35,910 bases of DNA. Source: Chloroflexota bacterium (GTDB lineage Bacteria > Chloroflexota > Dehalococcoidia > JACQUO01). This document shows positions 25,103 to 32,883 of the stretch, piece by piece. A model generated the notes under the pieces. The model had not been told where the DNA came from. It saw only the letters and a program-made list of their open reading frames with translations, and made no database searches. The DNA is taken from contig JACQUO010000015.1 of assembly GCA_016210205.1 (NCBI GenBank), positions 1 through 35,910 of the forward strand. Reading direction: 5' to 3'. The stretch's first letter is position 1, and each line of letters opens with the position of its first letter. The translations under genes were made by a program, and so were the position numbers.

Positions 25103-25589
25103 TCTTGGGGACTCCTTTTTGCAGGAGGACCACAGCCCAGGCGGCCATGCCCTCGCCCCGGCCCAGGACACCCACGCCCTCGGCGGTGGTGGCCTTAACC
25201 CCCACCTCCTCCGGGGCCAGCCCCAGGGCCTGGGCGATGACTTGCTTCATGGCGGGGATGTAGGAGGCGAGATGGGGCCTCTCGGCGATAATGGTAGCAT
25301 CAATGTTGCCGATATGCCAACCGCCCGCGGACACCAGGTCTTTCACCCGGCCCAGCAACGCCAGACTGGAGACGTCCAGATAGCGCACATCGCTATTGGG
25401 AAATTGCACCCCGATGTCCGGCAGGCCCGCCGCCCCCAGGAGGGCATCCATGACGGCATGGAGGAGCACATCGGCGTCGCTATGCCCCCCGAGGCCGTCC
25501 TCGTGGGGGACCACCATGCCCCCTAGCACCAGAGGACGGCCCTCCTGGAAGCGGTGGAAATCTATGCCGATGCCCACCCGGAGCTTCAT
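25089..25589 (-). CDS. ispF: 2-C-methyl-D-erythritol 2,4-cyclodiphosphate synthase
   Basis: Fifth enzyme of the MEP isoprenoid pathway, 166 residues. Metal ligands appear in GIDFHRF (Asp10, His12) and in GGHSDADVLLHAVMDALLGA; the C-terminal KATTAEGVGVLGRGEG is typical. ATG 25589 shares an ATGA overlap with the ispD stop, so the two are translationally coupled; GGAGGGA precedes it. Confidence 0.95.
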   Translation of the reverse strand: MKLRVGIGIDFHRFQEGRPLVLGGMVVPHEDGLGGHSDADVLLHAVMDALLGAAGLPDIGVQFPNSDVRYLDVSSLALLGRVKDLVSAGGWHIGNIDATIIAERPHLASYIPAMKQVIAQALGLAPEEVGVKATTAEGVGVLGRGEGMAAWAVVLLQKGVPKSENL

Positions 25590-26299
25590 CCATCCCTCCG
25601 GGAGAGGAGGAACTCCGCTAGGGCCAGGTCCCCCGGGGTGGTTATCTTGATGTTGTCGGGCGCTCCGAGGAAGACACGCACCCGGTGACCCCATCGCTCC
25701 AGGAGCATGGCCTCGTCGGTGACATCAGCAGAGGCGCCGTCAGCGGCCCGCTCAAAGGCCTGCTGGAGGAGAGCATAGCGGAAAACTTGCGGTGTCTGGG
25801 CCGCCCAGAGGCCCTGGCGCGGGGGGGTGCGCCGCACCAGCCCTCGCGCGTCCACCACCTTGATGGTGTCCGTCACGGGCAGGGCGGCGGCCGCGGCTCC
25901 GGTCCCCTTGGCCGCCTTCAGGCCCGCCCCAATGAGCGCCTCCCCCACCAGAGGACGGGCGCCATCATGGACGATGACCCAGCGGGAAGGCCCCAGGGCC
26001 AAAAGCCCGGCCCGAACGGAGTCCTGGCGGCGCTCACCTCCGGGGCAGACGGCCCTCACCTTCCACCAGCCCCGCTCGCGGGCTAGGGCGCGACCCCGAG
26101 CCACCGCAGCCTCTTGCAGGACCAGGACCATGACATCCACCAGAGTGGAGCGCTGGAAGACGGTGGCGGAGTAGGCCAAGAGAGGCTCGCCCTTCAGGGG
26201 CAGGAAGGCCTTGTCCGCTCCCCCCAGGCGCGTGCCCTGCCCTGCCGCCACGATGATGGCCCCGACTTCCACCCCCGGGCGCGCTTCAGGCGAAGGCAT
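25586..26299 (-). CDS. ispD: 2-C-methyl-D-erythritol 4-phosphate cytidylyltransferase
   Basis: Third enzyme of the MEP pathway: CTP plus MEP gives CDP-methylerythritol. The 237-residue nucleotidyltransferase shows AAGQGTRLGG with the following Lys (DKAFLPL), VHDGARPL, TDTIK and AAQTPQVF. It starts 8 bp after the PIN-TRAM gene and overlaps ispF by ATGA. No strong ribosome binding site precedes ATG 26299, so coupling to the upstream gene is likely. Confidence 0.95.
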   Translation of the reverse strand: MPSPEARPGVEVGAIIVAAGQGTRLGGADKAFLPLKGEPLLAYSATVFQRSTLVDVMVLVLQEAAVARGRALARERGWWKVRAVCPGGERRQDSVRAGLLALGPSRWVIVHDGARPLVGEALIGAGLKAAKGTGAAAAALPVTDTIKVVDARGLVRRTPPRQGLWAAQTPQVFRYALLQQAFERAADGASADVTDEAMLLERWGHRVRVFLGAPDNIKITTPGDLALAEFLLSRRDG

Positions 26300-26307
26300 C
26301 GCTGCGG

Positions 26308-27354
<1,047 letters not shown>

Positions 27355-27375
27355 CTCTTATCTCCCTCTAAGGAC

Positions 27376-27398
27376 AAAAAAGGCGCACATCCGTACGC
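27376..27398 (-). terminator. Attenuator-like hairpin before the PIN-TRAM gene
   Basis: On the minus strand a 6-bp stem GCGTAC/GTGCGC with loop GGAT is followed by CCTTTTTT. It ends only 21 nt before the TTG start codon, inside the leader of the operon, so it may attenuate it; it could instead be the terminator of the DedA-family gene. Confidence 0.55.
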
Positions 27399-27479
27399 TC
27401 ATACTGCTGCTATTAAGCTAATCATATCCACGGGCACGGACTTCCTCTACTGCTGACCGCCCGTTCCATGCTGGTGGAA

Positions 27480-27508
27480 ATCCTAGCACAAGCCTTGGGA
27501 GTTGTAAA
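27480..27508 (-). promoter_or_regulatory. Promoter of the PIN-TRAM/ispDF/cysS operon
   Basis: -35 TTTACA (complement of 27503-27508), a 17-bp spacer, and -10 TAGGAT (complement of 27480-27485) with an upstream TGC extension. The predicted transcript starts near 27473, giving a leader of about 119 nt that contains the attenuator-like hairpin. Confidence 0.55.
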
Positions 27509-27559
27509 GACGCCTGGCTTCGAGCAGACATAATCGGCCCCAAAGCAGAAGTTTAGGGC

Positions 27560-28189
27560 CTAAGCGACCCCAGGGATGCTCACCAGGTCGAGCCAGGGGA
27601 AGATGCGGAAGATTTGAATGAGCAAGTCCAGGCTGTAGTAGCCCAGGAGGGCGAAACCCAGGGACTTGATGGTCTTGCCGGCCCAGCACACCAGCAGAAA
27701 CTTCCATACCGGGAAGCGAAGCGCGCCAGCAGCGAACCCAACGATGTCGAAGAGGAAGTTGGGGATGACCGACACGATGAAAATAGTGAGGGAGCCCCGG
27801 CGCTGCATCCACCCTTCCAGGCGGATATACATCTCATTGCGCTCCATAAAGGTGCGGCCGCCGTAGCCCGCAGCGTACCCCGTGAGCTCCCCCAGAGGCT
27901 CGGCCACCCCCGCCACCAGGGCCACGATGAAGGGGTTGAGGAAGCTGCCGCCCAAATAGACGGCGAAGGCCCCCGGAAGGGGGATGACGATGCTGGCAGA
28001 GCTCAGAAGGTCTATAAGGAAGATGCCGAAATAGCCCAGGTCCTTATAGGTCTCCAGCCGGCCCAGGCTCTCCCGATTGATAAAAATGAAGACACTGAGG
28101 GCGATGACCCCCAGGAGCACCAGCAGATGCCAGTAGGTCTCCCTGGACCAAAGGGACTTCCGCTGCCTTTCCTCTTGGACTGTCAACAA
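27560..28189 (-). CDS. DedA/VTT-domain membrane protein
   Basis: A 209-residue integral membrane protein of the SNARE-associated (VTT, DedA/TVP38) family, with helices at about 20-38, 52-72, 78-98, 132-155 and 160-195. The hallmark segment runs through IPLPGAFAVYLGG and GVAEPLGELTGYAAGYGG (Glu96, Gly99, Tyr104). Family members are thought to be lipid scramblases or transporters acting on undecaprenyl phosphate or phospholipids. Only TTG codons (28189, 28186) can serve as start near the N terminus, and no good ribosome binding site is seen, so the start is uncertain. Confidence 0.82.
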   Translation of the reverse strand: MLTVQEERQRKSLWSRETYWHLLVLLGVIALSVFIFINRESLGRLETYKDLGYFGIFLIDLLSSASIVIPLPGAFAVYLGGSFLNPFIVALVAGVAEPLGELTGYAAGYGGRTFMERNEMYIRLEGWMQRRGSLTIFIVSVIPNFLFDIVGFAAGALRFPVWKFLLVCWAGKTIKSLGFALLGYYSLDLLIQIFRIFPWLDLVSIPGVA

Positions 28190-28292
28190 ACTAACCGCTT
28201 GACCTCAAACTAGAGCCTTGCTCATTATGTCAATTACCGCGAAGAAACTCGGATGCTGTCTAAAGTTAAGCAGCACCCGCTTTAGACCAGGC

Positions 28293-28853
28293 CTAAGTTA
28301 CCCGCTCTACGAACTCGCCGGTGCGCGTATCCACCCGGACCATCTCGCCCTGGCTTATATACAGGGGCACCTTGATAATAAGCCCTGTGTCCAGGGTGGC
28401 GGGCTTGGTCCCAGACTGAGCCGTATCCCCTTTGAAGGCCGGGCCAGTGTCCTTTATCTTCAGCTCCACAGTGATGGGGAGCTCCACCGTCAGAGGCTGT
28501 CCCTCGAAGAACATGAGCTGCATGGTAAGGCCCTCGGCGAGGTAGCCCGAGGCTTCCCCCAAGACCTCAGCGCCCAAGGGGAACTGCTCGAAGTTAGCAG
28601 TGTCCATGAAGTACCAGAGGTCATCTTCCCGATAGAGGAACTGCACCGCCTTCATTTCCATCTCGGCGCGGTAGAGCTTGTCCCCCGGCTGCAGGGTGCG
28701 CTCCTGAGTGCGGCCGGTGCGCATATTCTTGAGCTTGACCCTGACCATAGCGGCCCTCTGGGCATGGCGGAAGGGCTGGTATTCCACCACCTGGTAGAGC
28801 TGCCCTTCCAGCTTGACCATCAAGCCACGCCGCAGTTCGCTGGTGTCAATCAT
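28293..28853 (-). CDS. efp: Translation elongation factor P
   Basis: EF-P rescues ribosomes stalled at polyproline. The 186-residue, three-domain protein has normal length and the closing DTRTGEFVERVT. The domain I loop that normally reads like PGKG(G/Q)A with a modified Lys or Arg at its tip here reads YQPFRHAQRAAMVRVK (25-40): no PGKG, with Arg29 and Arg33 as candidate tip residues. The start ATG has AAGGGCAGG ahead. It stands alone with its own promoter. Confidence 0.92.
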   Translation of the reverse strand: MIDTSELRRGLMVKLEGQLYQVVEYQPFRHAQRAAMVRVKLKNMRTGRTQERTLQPGDKLYRAEMEMKAVQFLYREDDLWYFMDTANFEQFPLGAEVLGEASGYLAEGLTMQLMFFEGQPLTVELPITVELKIKDTGPAFKGDTAQSGTKPATLDTGLIIKVPLYISQGEMVRVDTRTGEFVERVT

Positions 28854-28884
28854 GCCTGCCCTTTCGTCTGCTTAAGTTGGCCCC

Positions 28885-28893
28885 ATAGTATCA
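28885..28893 (-). promoter_or_regulatory. efp promoter, extended -10
   Basis: On the minus strand TGATACTAT (TGn plus TACTAT) lies about 32 nt before the efp start codon. The -35 region (TGGCGT) is weak. Confidence 0.4.
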
Positions 28894-28929
28894 CACCCCT
28901 GTCCTCTACGCCAGACGGCCTCCAGAGGC

Positions 28930-29056
28930 TCATTCCACGCAGCATGACATCTGGTTAATATCCCGCTTGAAGGATTGGGCCACCAGCTTGATGGCCTCGC
29001 TCAAGGTGGGGAAGACATGCACCGTGTCGATGATGTCGCTCAAGGTGAGCTTGAAG
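28930..29056 (-). pseudogene. Second copy of the merA 3' end (fragment)
   Basis: The sequence 28933-29056 matches 29610-29733, the 3' end of merA, at roughly nine bases in ten, in the same orientation. It encodes the last 42 or so residues of MerA ([18 protein letters not shown], then the terminal SCCVE) and has its own TGA stop, but no upstream merA part. It begins at the merB stop codon. Differences cluster in one stretch (INQM against ISAM). It is the remnant of a duplication or recombination, not a gene. Confidence 0.85.
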
Positions 29057-29057
29057 C

Positions 29058-29585
29058 CTAGCAGCACCCAGGACCCCGGAGCAGGCGGTGGGCCTCTTTC
29101 AGGCTCAGCATAATGGTCAGCGCTCCGCCGGTAACCGCCGCCCACTCGCGGTAATGTCTAGGGGAGGGGAACAGATTAATATAGGGACAAGCCTCCCGCT
29201 GGGCTTGTCCCGTCCCCTCCAGGGCCACCCCCAGGGACAATACGGCCTTGGGACGAGAGGGGCGAAACCCGCTGCGCGTGCCTTTCACGGCAACCACATC
29301 ACCACAATGGGGACATTCAGACCTGAGGGTTATGTCTCTTCCCGTCAGAAAAGGCAACATCAGGGCGTCTAAAGCGCAGTGGGTATGTTTAACCTCTCCC
29401 TGGAAATCCACCTCATGGCGGGTGGGGCTTCCGGCGAAGAGATTGGCCACTTCTATATCACCCACCGCCACTTTATCCGAAATGGCAAAGGTCAGGTCAT
29501 CCAGGGTCAGGGGCGCCGCTTCCAGGCCGAAGACCTGCTGAATCCGTTTTGAGAACCTGGGGTCAAGGGCCCCTACCAAGCTCAA
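29058..29585 (-). CDS. merB: MerB-like organomercurial lyase
   Basis: Cleaves the carbon-mercury bond of organomercurials to give Hg(II) for MerA. The 175-residue protein holds the catalytic set of the family: Cys70 and Asp73 in CALDALMLP and Cys133 in CPYINLF. An extra CPHC pair (Cys91, Cys94) and a terminal CC may also bind mercury. The helical N-terminal part before the first catalytic Cys is about 25 residues shorter than in the 212-residue plasmid enzyme. TTG 29585 is the start, 21 bp behind merA, with AAGGAAGG upstream. Its 3' end abuts the duplicated merA tail. Confidence 0.85.
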   Translation of the reverse strand: MSLVGALDPRFSKRIQQVFGLEAAPLTLDDLTFAISDKVAVGDIEVANLFAGSPTRHEVDFQGEVKHTHCALDALMLPFLTGRDITLRSECPHCGDVVAVKGTRSGFRPSRPKAVLSLGVALEGTGQAQREACPYINLFPSPRHYREWAAVTGGALTIMLSLKEAHRLLRGPGCC

Positions 29586-29606
29586 GATATTGCCGCCTTC
29601 CTTGTT

Positions 29607-31022
29607 TTACTCCACGCAGCAGGACATGGCGCTGATGTCCCGCTTGAAGGACTGGGCCACCAGCTTGATGGCCTCGCTCAAGGTGGGGAAGACATGCACC
29701 GTGTCGATGATGTCGCTCAAGGTGAGCCTGAAGCGCACCGCCAGGGCCGCCTCGTGAATGAGGTCCGCCGCCATAGGAGCCACCATATGCACCCCCAGGA
29801 CGACCTCACTCTGGGGATGCACCACCATCTTCACCAGCCCCCGGGTCTCCTTCATCGCCTTGGCCTTGGGCACCTGGGAGATGTTCAGGGTGCGGCAGGA
29901 GCAGACCTGGTAGCGCCGCATGGTCTCCGCCTCGGTGAGGCCCACGGAGGCCACCTGGGGGTCGGTGAAGACCGCCCGAGGGACGGAGTCGTAGTCTATC
30001 GTCTTGTCCGCGCCCTCCAGGGCGTTGCCCGCGGCCAGGTAGCCTTCTTTAGCTGCCACCGTCTCCAGGAAGGCCCGGCCCACCACATCGCCGGCGGCCC
30101 AGATGTGGGGCGCGCTGGTCTGCATCTGAGGGCTGGCCGGGATGAAGCCGCGCTCGTCCACCGCCACCCCCGCCCGCTCCAGGCCCAGGCCGTCGGAGTT
30201 GGGCACGACGCTGGTGGCGAGGAGAAGCTCCTCCGCCCGGAAGACGGCCTCCCGCGCCCCCTGCCGGGCCACCACGACTTTGAGATTGCCCTCCCGCCGC
30301 ATCTCCTGGATATCCACCATGGTGTGGATTCCAATCCCCTCGTCCTCCAGGCAGCGCCGGAGCTCAGCCGCCACCTCGGGCTCGGCCCGAGACAGAATCT
30401 GCCAGCCCCGCTGGAGGACGGTAACTCGAGTGCCGAAGCGGGCGTACACCTGGGCGAACTCCAGGCCCAGCGGCCCTGCGCCCACTACTATCATGGACTC
30501 GGGGAGCCGGGCCAGGCTCAGGGCCTCGCGGCTGGTGAGATACCCCGCCTGCTCCAGTCCGGGAAAGGAGGGAATCTGGGGGCGGGAGCCGGTGGCGATG
30601 AGGAAACGCTCGCCCGTGATGGGCTGGCCGTTCACCTCCACCTCGTGCGGCGAGGTGAAGCGGGCGCGGCCCTCCACCACCTTGACCCCCAGCCCCGCCG
30701 CCACCTGGTGGTAGTTGCGCTCCCGCAGGGCAGCCACGATTTCGTCCTTCTCGCCCATGGCCGCAGCGAAGTCGAAGGGCGGTATGCTGCCGCCAATCAG
30801 GGCCTTAAAGCGAGGATGTTGGGGAAGATAACGCTCGGCGCCAATCTCCAGGAGAAGCTTAGAGGGGACACAGCCCACATTGACGCAGGTGCCCCCCAGG
30901 GGCAGGCCAGCGTTGATGAGGACGGCGCTGGCCCCCAGCTCCCAGGCCCGGGTGGCGGCCCCGAAGGCCGCCGCCCCCCCGCCGATGATGACCAGGTCAT
31001 ATCTGTCCACGGCGGAGTTCAC
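29607..31022 (-). CDS. merA: Mercuric reductase
   Basis: NADPH- and FAD-dependent reduction of Hg(II) to volatile Hg(0) in the cytoplasm. The 471-residue flavoprotein has GGGAAAFGAA (FAD), the redox pair in GGTCVNVGCVPSK, VGAGPLGLEFAQ (NAD(P)H), WAAGD, and the C-terminal vicinal cysteines in SCCVE that hand mercury to the active site and separate MerA from dihydrolipoamide dehydrogenase. No N-terminal heavy-metal (HMA) domain is present, as in the deep-branching short forms. GTG 31022 overlaps the stop of the small upstream gene by GTGA; GTG 31010 is an alternative. Confidence 0.94.
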   Translation of the reverse strand: MNSAVDRYDLVIIGGGAAAFGAATRAWELGASAVLINAGLPLGGTCVNVGCVPSKLLLEIGAERYLPQHPRFKALIGGSIPPFDFAAAMGEKDEIVAALRERNYHQVAAGLGVKVVEGRARFTSPHEVEVNGQPITGERFLIATGSRPQIPSFPGLEQAGYLTSREALSLARLPESMIVVGAGPLGLEFAQVYARFGTRVTVLQRGWQILSRAEPEVAAELRRCLEDEGIGIHTMVDIQEMRREGNLKVVVARQGAREAVFRAEELLLATSVVPNSDGLGLERAGVAVDERGFIPASPQMQTSAPHIWAAGDVVGRAFLETVAAKEGYLAAGNALEGADKTIDYDSVPRAVFTDPQVASVGLTEAETMRRYQVCSCRTLNISQVPKAKAMKETRGLVKMVVHPQSEVVLGVHMVAPMAADLIHEAALAVRFRLTLSDIIDTVHVFPTLSEAIKLVAQSFKRDISAMSCCVE

Positions 31023-31189
31023 GGGAGAGCTTTCAGCTCACCAGCCTTCACCTTGTCGACGAGGATGTTCCACTCGGCCCTGGTGAGGACCACCAGGTTG
31101 CCTTCCTCGCCGATGCGGACCGAGTCCTCGCCCACCTCCACTGCCGGGCAGTGCTGGCAGTCGTTGCAGAGGACAACCTTCTCTGTCAT
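31019..31189 (-). CDS. 56-residue Cys-rich protein of the mer operon
   Basis: A small protein, MTEKVVLCNDCQHCPAVEV at its start, with Cys8, Cys11 and Cys14 (C-x2-C-x2-C), then an acidic stretch and a short C-terminal helix. GGAGGT lies five nt before ATG 31189, and its stop overlaps the merA start (GTGA), so it is coupled to merA. The position and cysteines suggest a mercury-binding or chaperone role in place of MerP or the missing HMA domain; this is inference. No homologue is recognised. Confidence 0.75.
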   Translation of the reverse strand: MTEKVVLCNDCQHCPAVEVGEDSVRIGEEGNLVVLTRAEWNILVDKVKAGELKALP

Positions 31190-31210
31190 CGCAAACCTCC
31201 TTTTTCTATT

Positions 31211-31633
31211 CTAATGGTCAGCTTGGGTTAGGGATACGTCAGCCAGGCCCGGACACAGGGCCACCTGCTCTGGGGAAACCTCGCCCGGGGCGACCTGGGT
31301 GCAGGCCCAGATGGCTGCGGCGTTGCGGGCAATCATGCCCTGGGCCGTCTCCAGGAGCCGCCGCACCTGGGCATCGGCTATGCGGTAGTAGACGAACTTG
31401 CCCTCCCGCCGCGTCGCCACCAGGCCGCACTGCTTGAGGCAGGCCAGGTGGGCGGAGATGCGCCCCTGGGGCGAGCCGACTCGCGCCACCAGCTCGCCCA
31501 CGCTGCGCTCACCGTCCATGAGGAGGTCAAGCAGCTTGAGGCGAGTGGGGTCGCCCAGGGCGCGGAAGAAGCGAGTGGTGAGCTCCTGGCGGGCCCCAGG
31601 GGTGGCCCCTACGAAAGTCTTCACAGCCACCAT
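31211..31633 (-). CDS. ArsR-family metal-sensing repressor of the mer operon
   Basis: A 140-residue winged-helix regulator: RFFRALGDPTRLKLLDLL (21-38), recognition helix GRISAHLACLKQCGLV (57-72) and wing REGKFVYYRI. It lacks the classic ELCVCDL site, but Cys65 and Cys69 lie in the recognition-helix region and Cys111 and Cys127 in the tail, a layout compatible with Hg, Cd or Pb sensing. ATG 31633 has GGAG eight nt upstream. It is 22 bp ahead of the Cys-rich gene and merA, so it probably represses the operon until metal binds, replacing MerR. Confidence 0.88.
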   Translation of the reverse strand: MVAVKTFVGATPGARQELTTRFFRALGDPTRLKLLDLLMDGERSVGELVARVGSPQGRISAHLACLKQCGLVATRREGKFVYYRIADAQVRRLLETAQGMIARNAAAIWACTQVAPGEVSPEQVALCPGLADVSLTQADH

Positions 31634-31655
31634 AGTTAATCTCCATTGTATCCGT

Positions 31656-31693
31656 TTATGAGTATATGATAACAGAAATCAGGGAAGTGTCAA
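31656..31693 (-). promoter_or_regulatory. mer operon promoter and operator
   Basis: On the minus strand a perfect -35 TTGACA (31688-31693), a 16-bp spacer and -10 TATCAT (31666-31671). An imperfect inverted repeat TTATCA-TATAC-TCATAA (31656-31672) covers the -10 and probable start site, where an ArsR repressor would block polymerase. Confidence 0.65.
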
Positions 31694-31717
31694 GGGAGCG
31701 GGGGAACGGAGAGGGGC

Positions 31718-31767
31718 GTGCCGGGGGTGGGAATTGAACCCACACGGCCCTGCGGCCAGCGGATTTT
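31718..31767. repeat. Direct repeat of the tRNA-Leu 3' half (att-like, distal copy)
   Basis: Fifty bases that match 32469-32518 (the T arm, variable arm and part of the anticodon arm of tRNA-Leu TAA) at 48 of 50 positions, same orientation. Beyond the anticodon loop the match stops, so it is not a working tRNA. It looks like the distal attachment site of an element that integrated into the tRNA 3' end. Confidence 0.8.
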
Positions 31768-31838
31768 GACTTCTGCGCCAGTCTAATCGGTGATTGGCAA
31801 CGAAGAGGCCTGTATAGCTGCCCCCAACTCAGGACAAT

Positions 31839-32384
31839 CTAGCGGCCCTTCCCGCCTCCTCGGGACGAGTGGTAGGCCTGGTTGTTGGGATTGAGCTGGT
31901 TGCTGCGATTGTCCATTGCCGCATCATATGCAGGGTTATTGGGGTTCATGGAGTCCGAGCGGTCATCGTTGGGGGAGCGGCCTCCTTCGGAGTAATCGTC
32001 GGCTTCATCTGAAGCATATCCCTCGCCGAGTTTGGTTTGCCCAGACTCCCTGTTGCCAGGTTGCTCAGGCCTCGGCACAGCGGGAAAATACCACCCCTGG
32101 TATGGGTCTTGCGGACCCAAAGGCCGAAGGCTGATACGCATAACAAGAGCGTATTCCCCTTGCTTGCTCCGCACCTTGCTTTCCAGCCCCAATATTCCTC
32201 CCTCTTCAGTCCATCTACCATTAGCGAACTCGACGAGGGTCTTCATCTCTTCAGCAAATGCGGCCTGAAGGGCCAAAGTTGTCTCCTCAATCCAGGCATC
32301 AAGCGCTGCCCGACGCTTTACCGGGTCTGGTTCATTGAATGACGTGTAGAGGCTATCTTCTAACATACCGAGCACTGCAGGCAC
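31839..32384 (-). CDS. Hypothetical protein with C-terminal NPNN repeats
   Basis: A protein of about 181 residues that I cannot name. The N-terminal half looks like a small folded domain (acidic helix around VKRRAALDAWIEE, then strands). The C-terminal third is low-complexity and hydrophilic, with two repeats of the form D-R-S-x-x-(M/L)-NPNN-x-AY, ending SSRGGGKGR. Such NPNN-AY tails occur on various small bacterial proteins of unknown role. GTG 32384 is favoured because AGGAGG lies six nt ahead; ATG 32399 is the longer choice. It is AT-richer than its surroundings, the only gene inside the tRNA-Leu direct repeats, and sits just behind that tRNA. Confidence 0.7.
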   Translation of the reverse strand: MPAVLGMLEDSLYTSFNEPDPVKRRAALDAWIEETTLALQAAFAEEMKTLVEFANGRWTEEGGILGLESKVRSKQGEYALVMRISLRPLGPQDPYQGWYFPAVPRPEQPGNRESGQTKLGEGYASDEADDYSEGGRSPNDDRSDSMNPNNPAYDAAMDNRSNQLNPNNQAYHSSRGGGKGR

Positions 32385-32469
32385 ACTTCCCCTCCTCATA
32401 TTGCTATTCGCTTGAACTCCCCCAGAAATTATACCCCATCATGTAGCAAGATGTTAGTAAAACCACTAG

Positions 32470-32552
32470 TGCCGGGGGCGGGAATTGAACCCACACGGCC
32501 TTGCGGCCAGCGGATTTTAAGTCCGCCGCGTCTGCCCTTCCGCCACCCCGGC
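32470..32552 (-). tRNA. tRNA-Leu (TAA)
   Basis: Class II tRNA with acceptor stem GCCGGGG/CCCCGGC, anticodon loop CTTAAAA, a long variable arm (TGGCCGCAAGGCCG) and T arm. No CCA is encoded. Its 3' half is the proximal copy of the 50-bp direct repeat. Confidence 0.96.
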
Positions 32553-32626
32553 CCAAAACGAAGGCCTGGCCTCACTATAAAGCAAAAGGGCAGGCCTTTC
32601 CAGGCCCGCCCTCAAGACTGGTTCGC

Positions 32627-32701
32627 TGGAGGCGACGGGCGGATTCGAACCGCCGATAGGGGTTTTGCAGACCCCCGCCTTAACCACTTGGCCACGTCGC
32701 C
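32627..32701 (-). tRNA. tRNA-Cys (GCA)
   Basis: Complete cloverleaf with acceptor stem GGCGACG/CGTCGCC, anticodon loop CTGCAAA, T arm with GGTTCGAATCC, and encoded CCA. It abuts tRNA-Gly with no spacer. Confidence 0.96.
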
Positions 32702-32776
32702 TGGAGCGGAAGATGGGATTCGAACCCACGACCTTCTCCTTGGCAAGGAGACATTCTACCGCTGAACTACTTCCGC
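32702..32776 (-). tRNA. tRNA-Gly (GCC)
   Basis: Complete cloverleaf with acceptor stem GCGGAAG/CTTCCGC, anticodon loop TTGCCAA, T arm with GGTTCGAATCC, and encoded CCA. Confidence 0.96.
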
Positions 32777-32780
32777 ATGC

Positions 32781-32868
32781 TGGTGCCGAGGAGGAGATTT
32801 GAACTCCTACGAGCTTGCGCTCACCGCCCCCTCAAGACGGCGTGTCTACCAAATTCCACCACCTCGGC
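32781..32868 (-). tRNA. tRNA-Leu (GAG)
   Basis: Class II tRNA with acceptor stem GCCGAGG/CCTCGGC, anticodon loop CTTGAGG, long variable arm (GTGAGCGCAAGCTC) and encoded CCA. Confidence 0.96.
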
Positions 32869-32883
32869 ACGGACGCAACCGAG

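Noticed and set aside
27425-27465. GAGGAAGTCCG-like (RNase P RNA) and TGGAAC...GG (T-box-like) words in the PIN-TRAM leader
   Set aside because: The leader is only about 119 nt, far too short for RNase P RNA, and the T-box word lacks the full consensus and specifier stem.
31718-31800. A second complete tRNA
   Set aside because: The 5' half does not form D and acceptor stems; only the 3' half of tRNA-Leu is present, so it is listed as a repeat.
32412-32765. 117-codon plus-strand open frame
   Set aside because: It is the reverse complement of tRNA-Leu, tRNA-Cys and tRNA-Gly; typical artefact of tRNA T arms (GIEPTRP-like words).
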